From Campylobacter sp. MIT 97-5078 (GTDB taxonomy: Bacteria; Campylobacterota; Campylobacteria; Campylobacterales; Campylobacteraceae): a stretch of 64,000 bases of DNA. Below, piece after piece: positions 58,711 through 64,000 of this stretch. Where the stretch lies: the NCBI RefSeq assembly GCF_006864455.1, contig NZ_QHLK01000006.1, positions 1 through 64,000 of the forward strand, in the 5' to 3' direction. A program made the position numbers and the translations under genes. The notes below the pieces were generated by a model. It had not been told where the DNA came from. It worked only from the letters and a program-made list of their open reading frames with translations, and ran no database searches. Every line of letters starts with the position of its first letter. The first letter of the stretch is position 1.

Positions 58711-59002
58711 AAAATTTATAAGCTATCTTAGCACAAAATAAAAATTATGTCAAAGATTTGAAAAAGTAAGAGCGAGTTTGAACTGATTTTGCTTGCTGTG
58801 TGGATGTGAAAATTATTATACATTTTGGCTTATAATCTTAATGAGACTTAACAGAAAATTTTCTTTCATTTAAGGCTTTACAATTCATTTGACACCACTA
58901 TACAAAAATTTTTTTTCTAAGCAGGATTTTTTCTTGTGAAGTCTAAGAAAAAAATAGGTAAAATTTAAGACTAGAAAAAAAGAGCAGGATACGCAAAAAA
59001 GT

Positions 59003-59059
59003 GTGCCGTTTTTTGCACCAAAGCAAGTCAAAGCAGAGCTTTGAGAGGCGAAAACGCCT
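59003..59059. other. Three adjacent hairpins (possible structured RNA or DNA site)
   Basis: GTGC/GCAC around an 8-base loop (59003-59018), CAAAGC/GCTTTG around AGA (59029-59043), and AGGCG/CGCCT around AAAA (59046-59059). A run of six T follows after 13 bases on the plus strand. It could be the end of a small RNA or a protein-binding site; no family is recognised. Confidence 0.35.
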
Positions 59060-59525
59060 AAAATTGCACTTTTTTGAAAAGATATGGATGAATAATGGGC
59101 AAATTTTTTCAGTTTTTTCGCTCGAGTGTAAGGCAAATTTGCTTTAAAATATTTTGTAAAATAAACTTGAAAGTTAAGCAAATTTTTCTTAAAAGCAAGG
59201 GCAAAATTATTTTAAACTCAAAAAGCAAAATTGAATTAAAACCTAGAGTAAGATTTGCTTAAAATTCCAAGCATATTTTTTTAAAAATTTAGGCAAACTA
59301 TTTTAAAACTTAAGTCAAATTAAAAGCATTTCTCCTTTTTGTCTTTATATTTAACGGGCTCAAAATTGAGCTCAATAAAATTATCTTGCGGTAAAATCAC
59401 TTTAAACAATTACAAATCGTTTAAACCCAAGAGCAAAATTGAAAAAACACTAATCTTTTTAAAAAAATTAAAAAAGGACTTTTTTGTCTAAAGCATGAAT
59501 GAATAAATGTATTTTAAAACCCCAT

Positions 59526-59570
59526 TTTTACTTTAATTTTGGTTAATGAGTAAAACTTAATCCTGCCTAA
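59526..59570 (+). other. oriT: Candidate origin of transfer (IncP-type nic-like site)
   Basis: Inverted repeat TTTTACT (59526-59532) / AGTAAAA (59549-59555), with TTAA repeated inside both arms, is followed at 4 bases by AATCCTG|CC, close to the IncP/VirD2-type nick consensus YATCCTG|Y. The order and spacing (repeat, about 10 bases, nick) match RP4-like origins. The base before ATCCTG is A, not a pyrimidine. No relaxase gene is in the window. Confidence 0.4.
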
Positions 59571-59728
59571 AAATCAGCCAAAGTGTTTTTATAAATATTG
59601 CATTCAAATTCCTAAATCAATAAGCTTGAAACACAAAATTATTTTTGACAAAAATATACAAAAATCCCCCCTTGATAAACAACTTCAAAAAAGAATACGA
59701 TTAAGAAATTTTTTGAAAAGGAGTCCCA

Positions 59729-60049
59729 ATGAAAAATTATTTTTCTCAGTTGAAAAAGCTCTTTCTTGTTTTTTCTATTAGCTGTGTCAATTTTCTTTTT
59801 GCTGCAAACTCAGGTAATGTGGCTGAAAAAATTCGTAGTGAAGCAGAGAAAGGATTAGAATCAATCACTGGTTCAATCGCTGGCATTATTAATACGATCA
59901 CACTAACGATTGGTATTGTTTGGATCATCGTGATGATTTTAATGGCTGTCTTCTCTTTAGAAAGACTCAAAGAGCATTCAAAACTTGCAATGGGTGGCAT
60001 TGCCATTATAGGTATAGTCTATAGCATATCTGCAAGTTATATGTCGTGA
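59729..60049 (+). CDS. VirB2-like (TrbC) conjugal pilin
   Basis: 106 residues. A signal peptide-like start (KKLFLVFSISCVNFLFAANS) gives a mature protein with two membrane helices (ITGSIAGIINTITLTIGIVWIIVMILMAVF and LAMGGIAIIGIVYSISAS), the layout of the VirB2/TrbC pilin family of type IV secretion. An AAAAGGAG site precedes the ATG. It is followed closely by a VirB3-like gene, but no VirB4 or other system genes follow. Confidence 0.75.
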   Translation: MKNYFSQLKKLFLVFSISCVNFLFAANSGNVAEKIRSEAEKGLESITGSIAGIINTITLTIGIVWIIVMILMAVFSLERLKEHSKLAMGGIAIIGIVYSISASYMS

Positions 60050-60061
60050 AAAGAAGCACAA

Positions 60062-60304
60062 ATGATAGAGACAAATTGTTATAGAGAGCTGACAAAAAAT
60101 CCTAAAATGAAAGGATTATCCTTAATTTCTTGGAGCATACTTGGATTTACAGGAGTATTATCTTGGTTTCTTTTAGTTCTTTGGGCAATTCCTATCGTTG
60201 CAGTTTTGTTTTGTGTGCTTTGGACCTTAGAGTTTTTTGATGAGGATATTTATAAAGTCATCTCACTCAATACAAAAATAAAATCAAAAAAATATTATGC
60301 GTAA
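60062..60304 (+). CDS. VirB3-like type IV secretion membrane protein
   Basis: 80 residues. Soluble start (ETNCYRELTKNPKMKGLS), one long membrane hairpin (LISWSILGFTGVLSWFLLVLWAIPIVAVLFCVLW) and a DEDIYKVI stretch, as in VirB3/TrbD proteins. Twelve bases after the VirB2-like gene. A complete system would continue with VirB4; instead a convergent gene overlaps its end by ten bases, so the locus is truncated here. Confidence 0.7.
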   Translation: MIETNCYRELTKNPKMKGLSLISWSILGFTGVLSWFLLVLWAIPIVAVLFCVLWTLEFFDEDIYKVISLNTKIKSKKYYA

Positions 60305-60618
60305 TTAGGAATTGTGAATGTCGGGCTTATTTCATATTTCAACAACAAACAATTTTCGACTTTGTCCCCATTGTTTAACCCCCTTTTCTCAAAATATACC
60401 CTTTGAAATTCTGCCTCATCATAAACCGATAAAGGCTTCAATTCTTCCTCTTCAAAAAGAGAGGGTATGTTCTCATTCCCAGCCTTCTCAATCACAAAAC
60501 GTTTAAACTCCTTAGTCTTAGCAACTCCTTTATAAATAATATTTTCCTTATCCTCAACCATACCAAGAAACTCATTCACAAGATAATTTCTCAACTCCTC
60601 TTTCCTCCGTCTTGTCAT
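60295..60618 (-). CDS. Hypothetical protein of the plasmid-like segment
   Basis: 107 residues, charged (TRRRKEELRNYLVNEFLG at the start, then KTKEFKRFVIEKAG, and PSLFEEEELKPLSVYDEAEF). AGGAG lies eight bases before the ATG. I do not recognise the family. The end overlaps the VirB3-like gene in convergence by ten bases. Confidence 0.55.
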   Translation of the reverse strand: MTRRRKEELRNYLVNEFLGMVEDKENIIYKGVAKTKEFKRFVIEKAGNENIPSLFEEEELKPLSVYDEAEFQRVYFEKRGLNNGDKVENCLLLKYEISPTFTIPNYA

Positions 60619-60789
60619 CTCTCAAACTCCTTTTTTTCTTTAATAAATTATACCCTTTTTTTGCTTAAAATATGCTTAATATTTAAAATAATAAAATAAT
60701 TTTTATTCAATTTTTTTTCTCTTTTTTTTACTTAAAAAATACCCCTCAAAAAACTATCTAAAAGCATTTCACTAACCTTAAAATCCTTT

Positions 60790-60835
60790 CCCCTTTTTTA
60801 AGGGGGCGTTGCGGGGGATTTCCCCCGCTTTTCTT
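60790..60835 (+). terminator. Two adjacent hairpins; second is terminator-like
   Basis: CCCCTT/AAGGGG around TTTT (60790-60805), then GCGGGGG/CCCCCGC around ATTT (60811-60828) followed by TTTTCTT. It is a GC island in very AT-rich surroundings. No plus-strand gene lies immediately upstream, so it may mark the end of a lost transcript or a plasmid site. Confidence 0.45.
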
Positions 60836-60974
60836 AGCTTTAAGACTATAAGTAAAGAGGCTTAAAGCTTCCAAATAAAGACAAACGACTGATAAGGCGG
60901 TTTGGCTTTATTTGCCATAGAAAAAACACTTTTCACAAGAATAAATTTAAACAAATTTATTTCACAAATATAAA

Positions 60975-61052
60975 CTTATTATTTAAGCATTTTTAATATA
61001 ATTTACAAAGAACAAAAACAAGTTTATTATTTAAGTATTTTTTAATATAATT
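60975..61052 (+). promoter_or_regulatory. Tandem copies of a promoter-like 30-base block
   Basis: Two nearly identical blocks (60975-61003 and 61023-61052, 48 bases apart) both read TTATTATTTAAG, then T-rich, then TTAATATAATT with a TATAAT -10 motif. The second ends about 38 bases before the lipoprotein start. This looks like a duplicated promoter. Confidence 0.45.
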
Positions 61053-61089
61053 GCAATATAATTACTGCAATTTTTTATAAAGGATTTTC

Positions 61090-61545
61090 ATGAAAAGTTT
61101 TAAACTTTTAACTTCAACTCTCATTTTAGGTGCTGTTCTTGCAGCTTGTTCTTCTGATTCAGCATCTGGAAATTTTAAAGCAAAGAATGAATATCAAGAA
61201 AAGGCTCTTAAGTTGTATATAACCGGAGAAATGGATAAAGCTCAAAAAAACAAAACCTTAAGCTATGAAGAAGTAAAAGCAAAATATAATATCCCAGCAA
61301 ATGCTAAAATTTGTAAAGCGATATATAAAATTCCTATCTATATATTTAACATAGTATTTGCTGATAGTGAAGAAGATTATGAAAATTTTTTAAAGTCTGG
61401 CAAGTATGATACAATTTATATCCCTATTTTTTATGCAAAAGAGGGTGAAACAAAAGATTATTTTAAAGTTATGGATTATAATAAGCTTTCATTGCGAAAT
61501 GAAGAATTTTTAATAACATATATCGATCCAAAAACTTGTGAATAA
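61090..61545 (+). CDS. Lipoprotein of the plasmid-like segment
   Basis: 151 residues. Signal peptide with lipobox GAVLAACSSDS; Cys20 would be lipidated. The mature part is polar, with KAKNEYQEKALKLYITGEMDK and a Tyr/Asp-rich C-terminal half. AAAGGA precedes the ATG. No family recognised; small lipoproteins are common beside type IV secretion genes (VirB7-like) and may block entry or entry exclusion, but nothing here shows it. Confidence 0.65.
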   Translation: MKSFKLLTSTLILGAVLAACSSDSASGNFKAKNEYQEKALKLYITGEMDKAQKNKTLSYEEVKAKYNIPANAKICKAIYKIPIYIFNIVFADSEEDYENFLKSGKYDTIYIPIFYAKEGETKDYFKVMDYNKLSLRNEEFLITYIDPKTCE

Positions 61546-61554
61546 ATAAAAGAC

Positions 61555-61579
61555 AAGAGGCAAAAATATTTTGCCTCTT
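61555..61579. terminator. Bidirectional hairpin after the lipoprotein gene
   Basis: AAGAGGCAAAA and TTTTGCCTCTT form a perfect 11-bp stem with an ATA loop, nine bases after the lipoprotein stop. The A and T ends of the stem suit termination from both strands, so it also fits the convergent HTH ORF. Confidence 0.75.
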
Positions 61580-61588
61580 AAGATTATA

Positions 61589-61804
61589 TTAGAGCTTTAA
61601 ATTTTCACCTTTGACTAATTCATCATATTTCTTTGCTAAATTCGCCCACTCTAAAGTTATTTGATTAATGTATGGAGGACAAGAATTATTTTTTTTCCAC
61701 TGTGATGAGATCATTTGTATAGAATAGTTTAAACTTTTTGCAAATTCAGTTTTACTTTTAAAACCAAATTCTTTAATCAGTTTATCAAATTCTTCATACG
61801 ATAT
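61589..61804 (-). CDS. Small HTH-like ORF without a standard start codon
   Basis: A minus-strand frame is open from 61831 (after TAG at 61832-61834) to TAA at 61589. It reads YEEFDKLIKEFGFKSKTEF then AKSLNYSIQMISSQWKKN and ends KYDELVKGENLKL. The pattern FGFKSKTEFAKSLNYSIQMISSQWKK resembles the HTH of small Cro/YdaS-like phage or plasmid regulators. No ATG, GTG or TTG lies in the frame upstream of the domain; ATA at 61804 sits after AAAAGGA. It is either read from a rare start or a broken gene. Confidence 0.45.
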   Translation of the reverse strand: MSYEEFDKLIKEFGFKSKTEFAKSLNYSIQMISSQWKKNNSCPPYINQITLEWANLAKKYDELVKGENLKL

Positions 61805-61897
61805 TCCTTTTTTTCTTATATCAAATCCTTTCTAAAAAGATGAAGTATTATAACATAAAAAGTTTAATCTTAAATTAATTATAACTAACACATATTT

Positions 61898-61949
61898 TAT
61901 TAATTATTTTATATTAAAATAGCATTTATTTAATATAAAATAATTAATA
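61898..61949. repeat. Perfect 21-bp inverted repeat upstream of parA
   Basis: Arms at 61898-61918 and 61929-61949 are exact reverse complements around a 10-base spacer. Arms begin TATTAATTATTTTATATT. TAATTAAT-like motifs recur on both sides (about 61872 and 61943-61978). It lies about 90 bases upstream of parA and could be a partition site, an operator for ParA or the RHH protein, or a replication site. Confidence 0.7.
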
Positions 61950-62040
61950 AATTAATGTAAAATAAAGCATAATTAATATAGAATACCTTTGTGATTAAAT
62001 AACTTTAATCCATATTTTTAAACCCAACAAGGAGTCTATG

Positions 62041-62724
62041 ATGATTATAAGTGTAGTCAATGAAAAAGGTGGCAGTGGTAAAACAAGTATAGCTTTAAAT
62101 TTATCAGCCAAACTTCATTCTTTAGATAAGGATTTGCTACTCATTGATGCTGATCCTCAAAACAGCACTAGAGTTTTTAATGATATAAGAGCATGTAAAG
62201 AAATTCCTCTTTCTTTTCCTTCTGCAAGTATTCTAGGAAATTCTCTTGCCTCGCAAATCAAAAGCTTGAGTGAAAAATATGATTATCTTATTGTTGATAC
62301 AGGAGGAAGAGATAGTGAGGATACAAGACTTGCTATTAGCTTAAGTGATATCTTAATCATACCTACGATTCCAAGTGATTTGGATATTGCTGTTTTGAAT
62401 AAAATGCTTAGGCTTTTTACCCATACAAAGCTTTTTAATACCAAGCTTAAAGCCTTTGTTGTCATCTCTAAGGCTTCACCTAATCCTTTTTTACATGCAA
62501 AACTAAGAGATTTACAAGAATATATCAACGAAAAGAATATTGAAGATTGTATTTTAAGCTCAAGTGTGCTGTATGAAAGAGAGGCTTATAGGTCTTCATT
62601 TTCAAATGGCTTGAGTATATTTGAATACTGCAAGAAAACAGATAAAGCGTATCAGGATTTTGAAGGCTTTTTTGAGGAGCTTATTGATTGTATAGACAAA
62701 GAGAAGATGAGCGTTGCATTATAA
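62041..62724 (+). CDS. parA: ParA-family partition ATPase
   Basis: 227 residues. Deviant Walker A NEKGGSGKTSIALNLSA with signature Lys, Walker A' LLIDADPQNST and VDTGGRDS place it in the ParA/MinD family; the size suits a plasmid small ParA (type Ib). ParA proteins move plasmids or other cargo over the nucleoid or membrane. Two consecutive ATGs exist (62038 and 62041); the second has better spacing to AAGGAG. A small DNA-binding gene follows, as expected of type Ib loci. Confidence 0.85.
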   Translation: MIISVVNEKGGSGKTSIALNLSAKLHSLDKDLLLIDADPQNSTRVFNDIRACKEIPLSFPSASILGNSLASQIKSLSEKYDYLIVDTGGRDSEDTRLAISLSDILIIPTIPSDLDIAVLNKMLRLFTHTKLFNTKLKAFVVISKASPNPFLHAKLRDLQEYINEKNIEDCILSSSVLYEREAYRSSFSNGLSIFEYCKKTDKAYQDFEGFFEELIDCIDKEKMSVAL

Positions 62725-62905
62725 AGCTCTTCTTTTTACTCAAAAAGGGGTATGAATTATCAGCATTTTAGTATTCATTTGATATAAAATTATTTTCAAA
62801 TTAATATTAAATTCATAACAATATACTATTAATTTATTGTCAAATCAATAATACTATGCTATGATTTTACTCGCACATAAAACTTAAACATTGAAGGAGA
62901 ATAAA

Positions 62906-63184
62906 ATGAGTGTTGAACCTAAAGACAATGCAAAAGCCAAAAAAAGTTTTGCCTTTGTTGAAGATAAGAGTATGGATACAAACAAAGTGCCTCAAAGCTT
63001 AGATGAACTGATAAAAGATAGTCGATCAAAACTTGCTAAAAAAACAAACAAAAAGAACAATAAAAACACTGGTATTTATATATACCTTACTGAAGAACAA
63101 AAAGAACTCTTAAGGTCCAAAGCCAAAAAAGCGAATTTGCCTATGTCAAATTATATCTTAATCAAGCTTTTTGGTTTAGAATAA
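62906..63184 (+). CDS. Ribbon-helix-helix DNA-binding protein
   Basis: 92 residues. Lys-rich disordered first half, then a short strand and two helices (TGIYIYLTEEQKELLRSKAKKANLPMSNYILIKLFGL), the RHH fold of plasmid mobilisation accessory proteins (MobC/TraJ-like) and of ParB/ParG-type partners. Position 180 bases after parA suggests the partition partner, while the RHH type would also suit an oriT-binding accessory. AAGGAG precedes the ATG at 62906. A promoter-like TATGAT lies upstream. Confidence 0.65.
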   Translation: MSVEPKDNAKAKKSFAFVEDKSMDTNKVPQSLDELIKDSRSKLAKKTNKKNNKNTGIYIYLTEEQKELLRSKAKKANLPMSNYILIKLFGLE

Positions 63185-63187
63185 GTT

Positions 63188-63850
63188 TTAGTCAAAATTT
63201 CTTAAAAAGTTTTCTTGAGCTTGACGCTTAAGCTCTTGATTATAAACTTTCATTTGTTGTTCATAACTGTTGATTTGTTTTTCTTGTGCGAATTTCAAGG
63301 CTTTGTTTTGATAAAAATGGCTTAGAGAATCAATGCTTTTTTTGCATACTTCTTGGTATAAATCATACTCGCAAATCAAATAAACAAATTTTTGATTTAT
63401 TTTCAAATTTTCTTTTTCTTTCAAGCTTAAATTATCATTTAAGATTTTTTGTTGGTTTTTGTTTATTCTTCTATCGATGATCTCATCGATAAAATAAGAT
63501 TGTGTAGCTGTATTAAGATGATCTTTTAAAAGTTTAGCTTTTAAAGTTGCAAAAATCATTGCAAAAATAACTAAAATGCCAAGCAAAATAAGCACAATTT
63601 GATTTATTTTTGATTTTCTAGGGCTTAGAGCAGCTATGAGTAAAAAACAAACAAGAAAAAAAGGAATTTGCAAAGTCATATAAGTTTGAACATAGAACAT
63701 TAAAAGAAAATTTGGCAATATCAACGCCACAAAATGAGGATAATATACAAAAGCTATACTTGAAGTGAGGAACAAATATACGAGTATAAGAACAATAAGA
63801 GTATTGAAGGCAATAAAAATTTGATCTTTGTGTTGAAGTATGTTATTCAT
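63188..63850 (-). CDS. Hypothetical membrane protein with charged C-terminal tail
   Basis: 220 residues. Three to four hydrophobic segments in the first ~125 residues (FIAFNTLIVLILVYLFL, FVALILPNFLLMFYV, IPFFLVCFLLIAAL, IVLILLGILVIFAMIFA), then a long polar helix region (EIIDRRINKNQQKILNDN, ALKFAQEKQINSYEQQ). I do not recognise the family. The start at 63850 overlaps the upstream gene by 8 bases (ATGAATAA), so the two are coupled; a longer frame to 63904 runs through that gene. It is convergent with the RHH gene, 3 bases apart. Confidence 0.6.
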   Translation of the reverse strand: MNNILQHKDQIFIAFNTLIVLILVYLFLTSSIAFVYYPHFVALILPNFLLMFYVQTYMTLQIPFFLVCFLLIAALSPRKSKINQIVLILLGILVIFAMIFATLKAKLLKDHLNTATQSYFIDEIIDRRINKNQQKILNDNLSLKEKENLKINQKFVYLICEYDLYQEVCKKSIDSLSHFYQNKALKFAQEKQINSYEQQMKVYNQELKRQAQENFLRNFD

Positions 63851-64000
63851 CTTGTTTTTCTTTTTCTTTTTTGAGACTTTCTTCTTGCTTAGCAAGTTCC
63901 TCATAAAGTTTTTGATGATATGCTTTAAACCATTTTATTTCATCATTTTTGAGCTTTAATCCTAAAATTCCTATGAGAAGAAAGATAATAAACATACTTA
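63843..64000 (-). CDS. Partial membrane protein gene, cut by the window end
   Basis: The last 50 or so codons of a minus-strand gene whose start lies beyond 64000. It reads MFIIFLLIGILGLKLKNDE then KWFKAYHQKLYEELAKQEE and ends KKEKEKQDE: one hydrophobic segment and a charged coiled-coil tail. The stop overlaps the start of the downstream membrane gene, so the two form an operon that continues out of the window. No family recognised. Confidence 0.5.
   Translation of the reverse strand, partial: SMFIIFLLIGILGLKLKNDEIKWFKAYHQKLYEELAKQEESLKKEKEKQDE

Larger units (their letters stand above)
58711..59728. other. 1-kb noncoding region at the edge of the plasmid-like segment
   Basis: No credible gene on either strand. 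It holds a cluster of three hairpins (59003-59059), a set of loosely similar GCAAA(A/T)TT...TTTAAAA elements at about 59131, 59177, 59200, 59227 and 59293, and an IncP-type oriT-like site (59526-59570). A 98-codon minus-strand frame (58885-59181) covers the hairpins but has odd composition and no ribosome-binding site. The segment ends at the VirB2-like gene. Confidence 0.6.
60619..61089. other. 471-base noncoding stretch with GC-rich hairpins and duplicated promoter
   Basis: No gene seen. It contains a GC-rich double hairpin at 60790-60835 and a duplicated ~30-base block at 60975-61052 ending near the lipoprotein gene. The rest is AT-rich with no repeat I can name. Confidence 0.6.

Noticed and set aside
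58885-59181. 98-codon minus-strand frame in the noncoding region
   Set aside because: No ribosome-binding site, unusual composition, and it covers the hairpin cluster; most likely chance.
1-64000. tRNA, rRNA, CRISPR arrays, insertion sequences
   Set aside because: Looked for cloverleaf-like sequences, evenly spaced direct repeats and transposase genes; none recognised by eye.

Overview
The window is a 64-kb piece of an AT-rich epsilonproteobacterial chromosome, almost certainly a Campylobacter of the thermotolerant (C. jejuni-like) group. The support is gene content and order as I recall them from C. jejuni: acpP-fabF-accA, fabG-gpmI-mraY-murD, fabH-plsX-rpmF-ndk-ahpC-flhB-motB-motA-polA, cmeDEF-lepA, nusA-HP0268-like-miaB, lgt-frdCAB and the dynamin-like pair. 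The blocks are joined in an order that does not look like C. jejuni itself. A 12-base G tract in a surface-type gene is also typical of the genus. The species is not decided; C. upsaliensis/C. helveticus-type genomes are plausible.

Layout. 0.2-2.7 kb: fatty acid synthesis (accA, fabF, acpP, minus strand). 2.9-6.7 kb: a tightly overlapping cassette of a sialidase-fold protein, a membrane protein and an LTA-synthase-like alkaline-phosphatase-fold transferase. 6.7-12.2 kb: tenA, a regulator remnant, fabG, gpmI, mraY, murD. 12.3-21.5 kb: fabH-plsX-rpmF-yceD-ndk, ahpC, flhB, motB-motA, polA. 21.5-32.7 kb: a patchier accessory stretch with a methyltransferase, a decayed ynfA, a YqaA-type protein, a PatB-type lyase, an ankyrin membrane protein, another decayed gene, a PIN/NYN-like protein, uvrA, a TSUP permease and a phase-variable gene that is OFF as sequenced. 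32.8-39.8 kb: cmeDEF efflux operon and lepA. 40-46.2 kb: nusA (minus), then an HP0268-like nuclease gene, miaB, an acyltransferase gene and three PilM/N/O-like genes, with a lipoprotein gene convergent. 46.3-55.4 kb: lgt, frdCAB, a pair of dynamin-like GTPases and a Sel1-repeat protein. 55.4-58.7 kb: ispG, a small protein, an MFS exporter and a small membrane protein.

58.7-64 kb is different: low coding density, very AT-rich spacers, several hairpins, and orphan plasmid-type genes (VirB2- and VirB3-like proteins, a lipoprotein, a small HTH ORF without a normal start, ParA, a ribbon-helix-helix protein, and a pair of membrane genes running off the end). I read it as the edge of an integrated plasmid or conjugative element, or its remnant. 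It contains a sequence arranged like an IncP-type origin of transfer (inverted repeat followed by ATCCTG) and a perfect 21-bp inverted repeat upstream of parA. No relaxase, integrase, VirB4/VirD4 or attachment site is visible inside the window.

At least three decayed genes (XRE regulator tail, ynfA, a Campylobacter-type hypothetical) lie between conserved blocks, consistent with rearrangement or gene-loss joints. No tRNA, rRNA, CRISPR array or insertion sequence was recognised. Coordinates and motifs are read from the sequence; family assignments are from memory of the families and were not checked by search.
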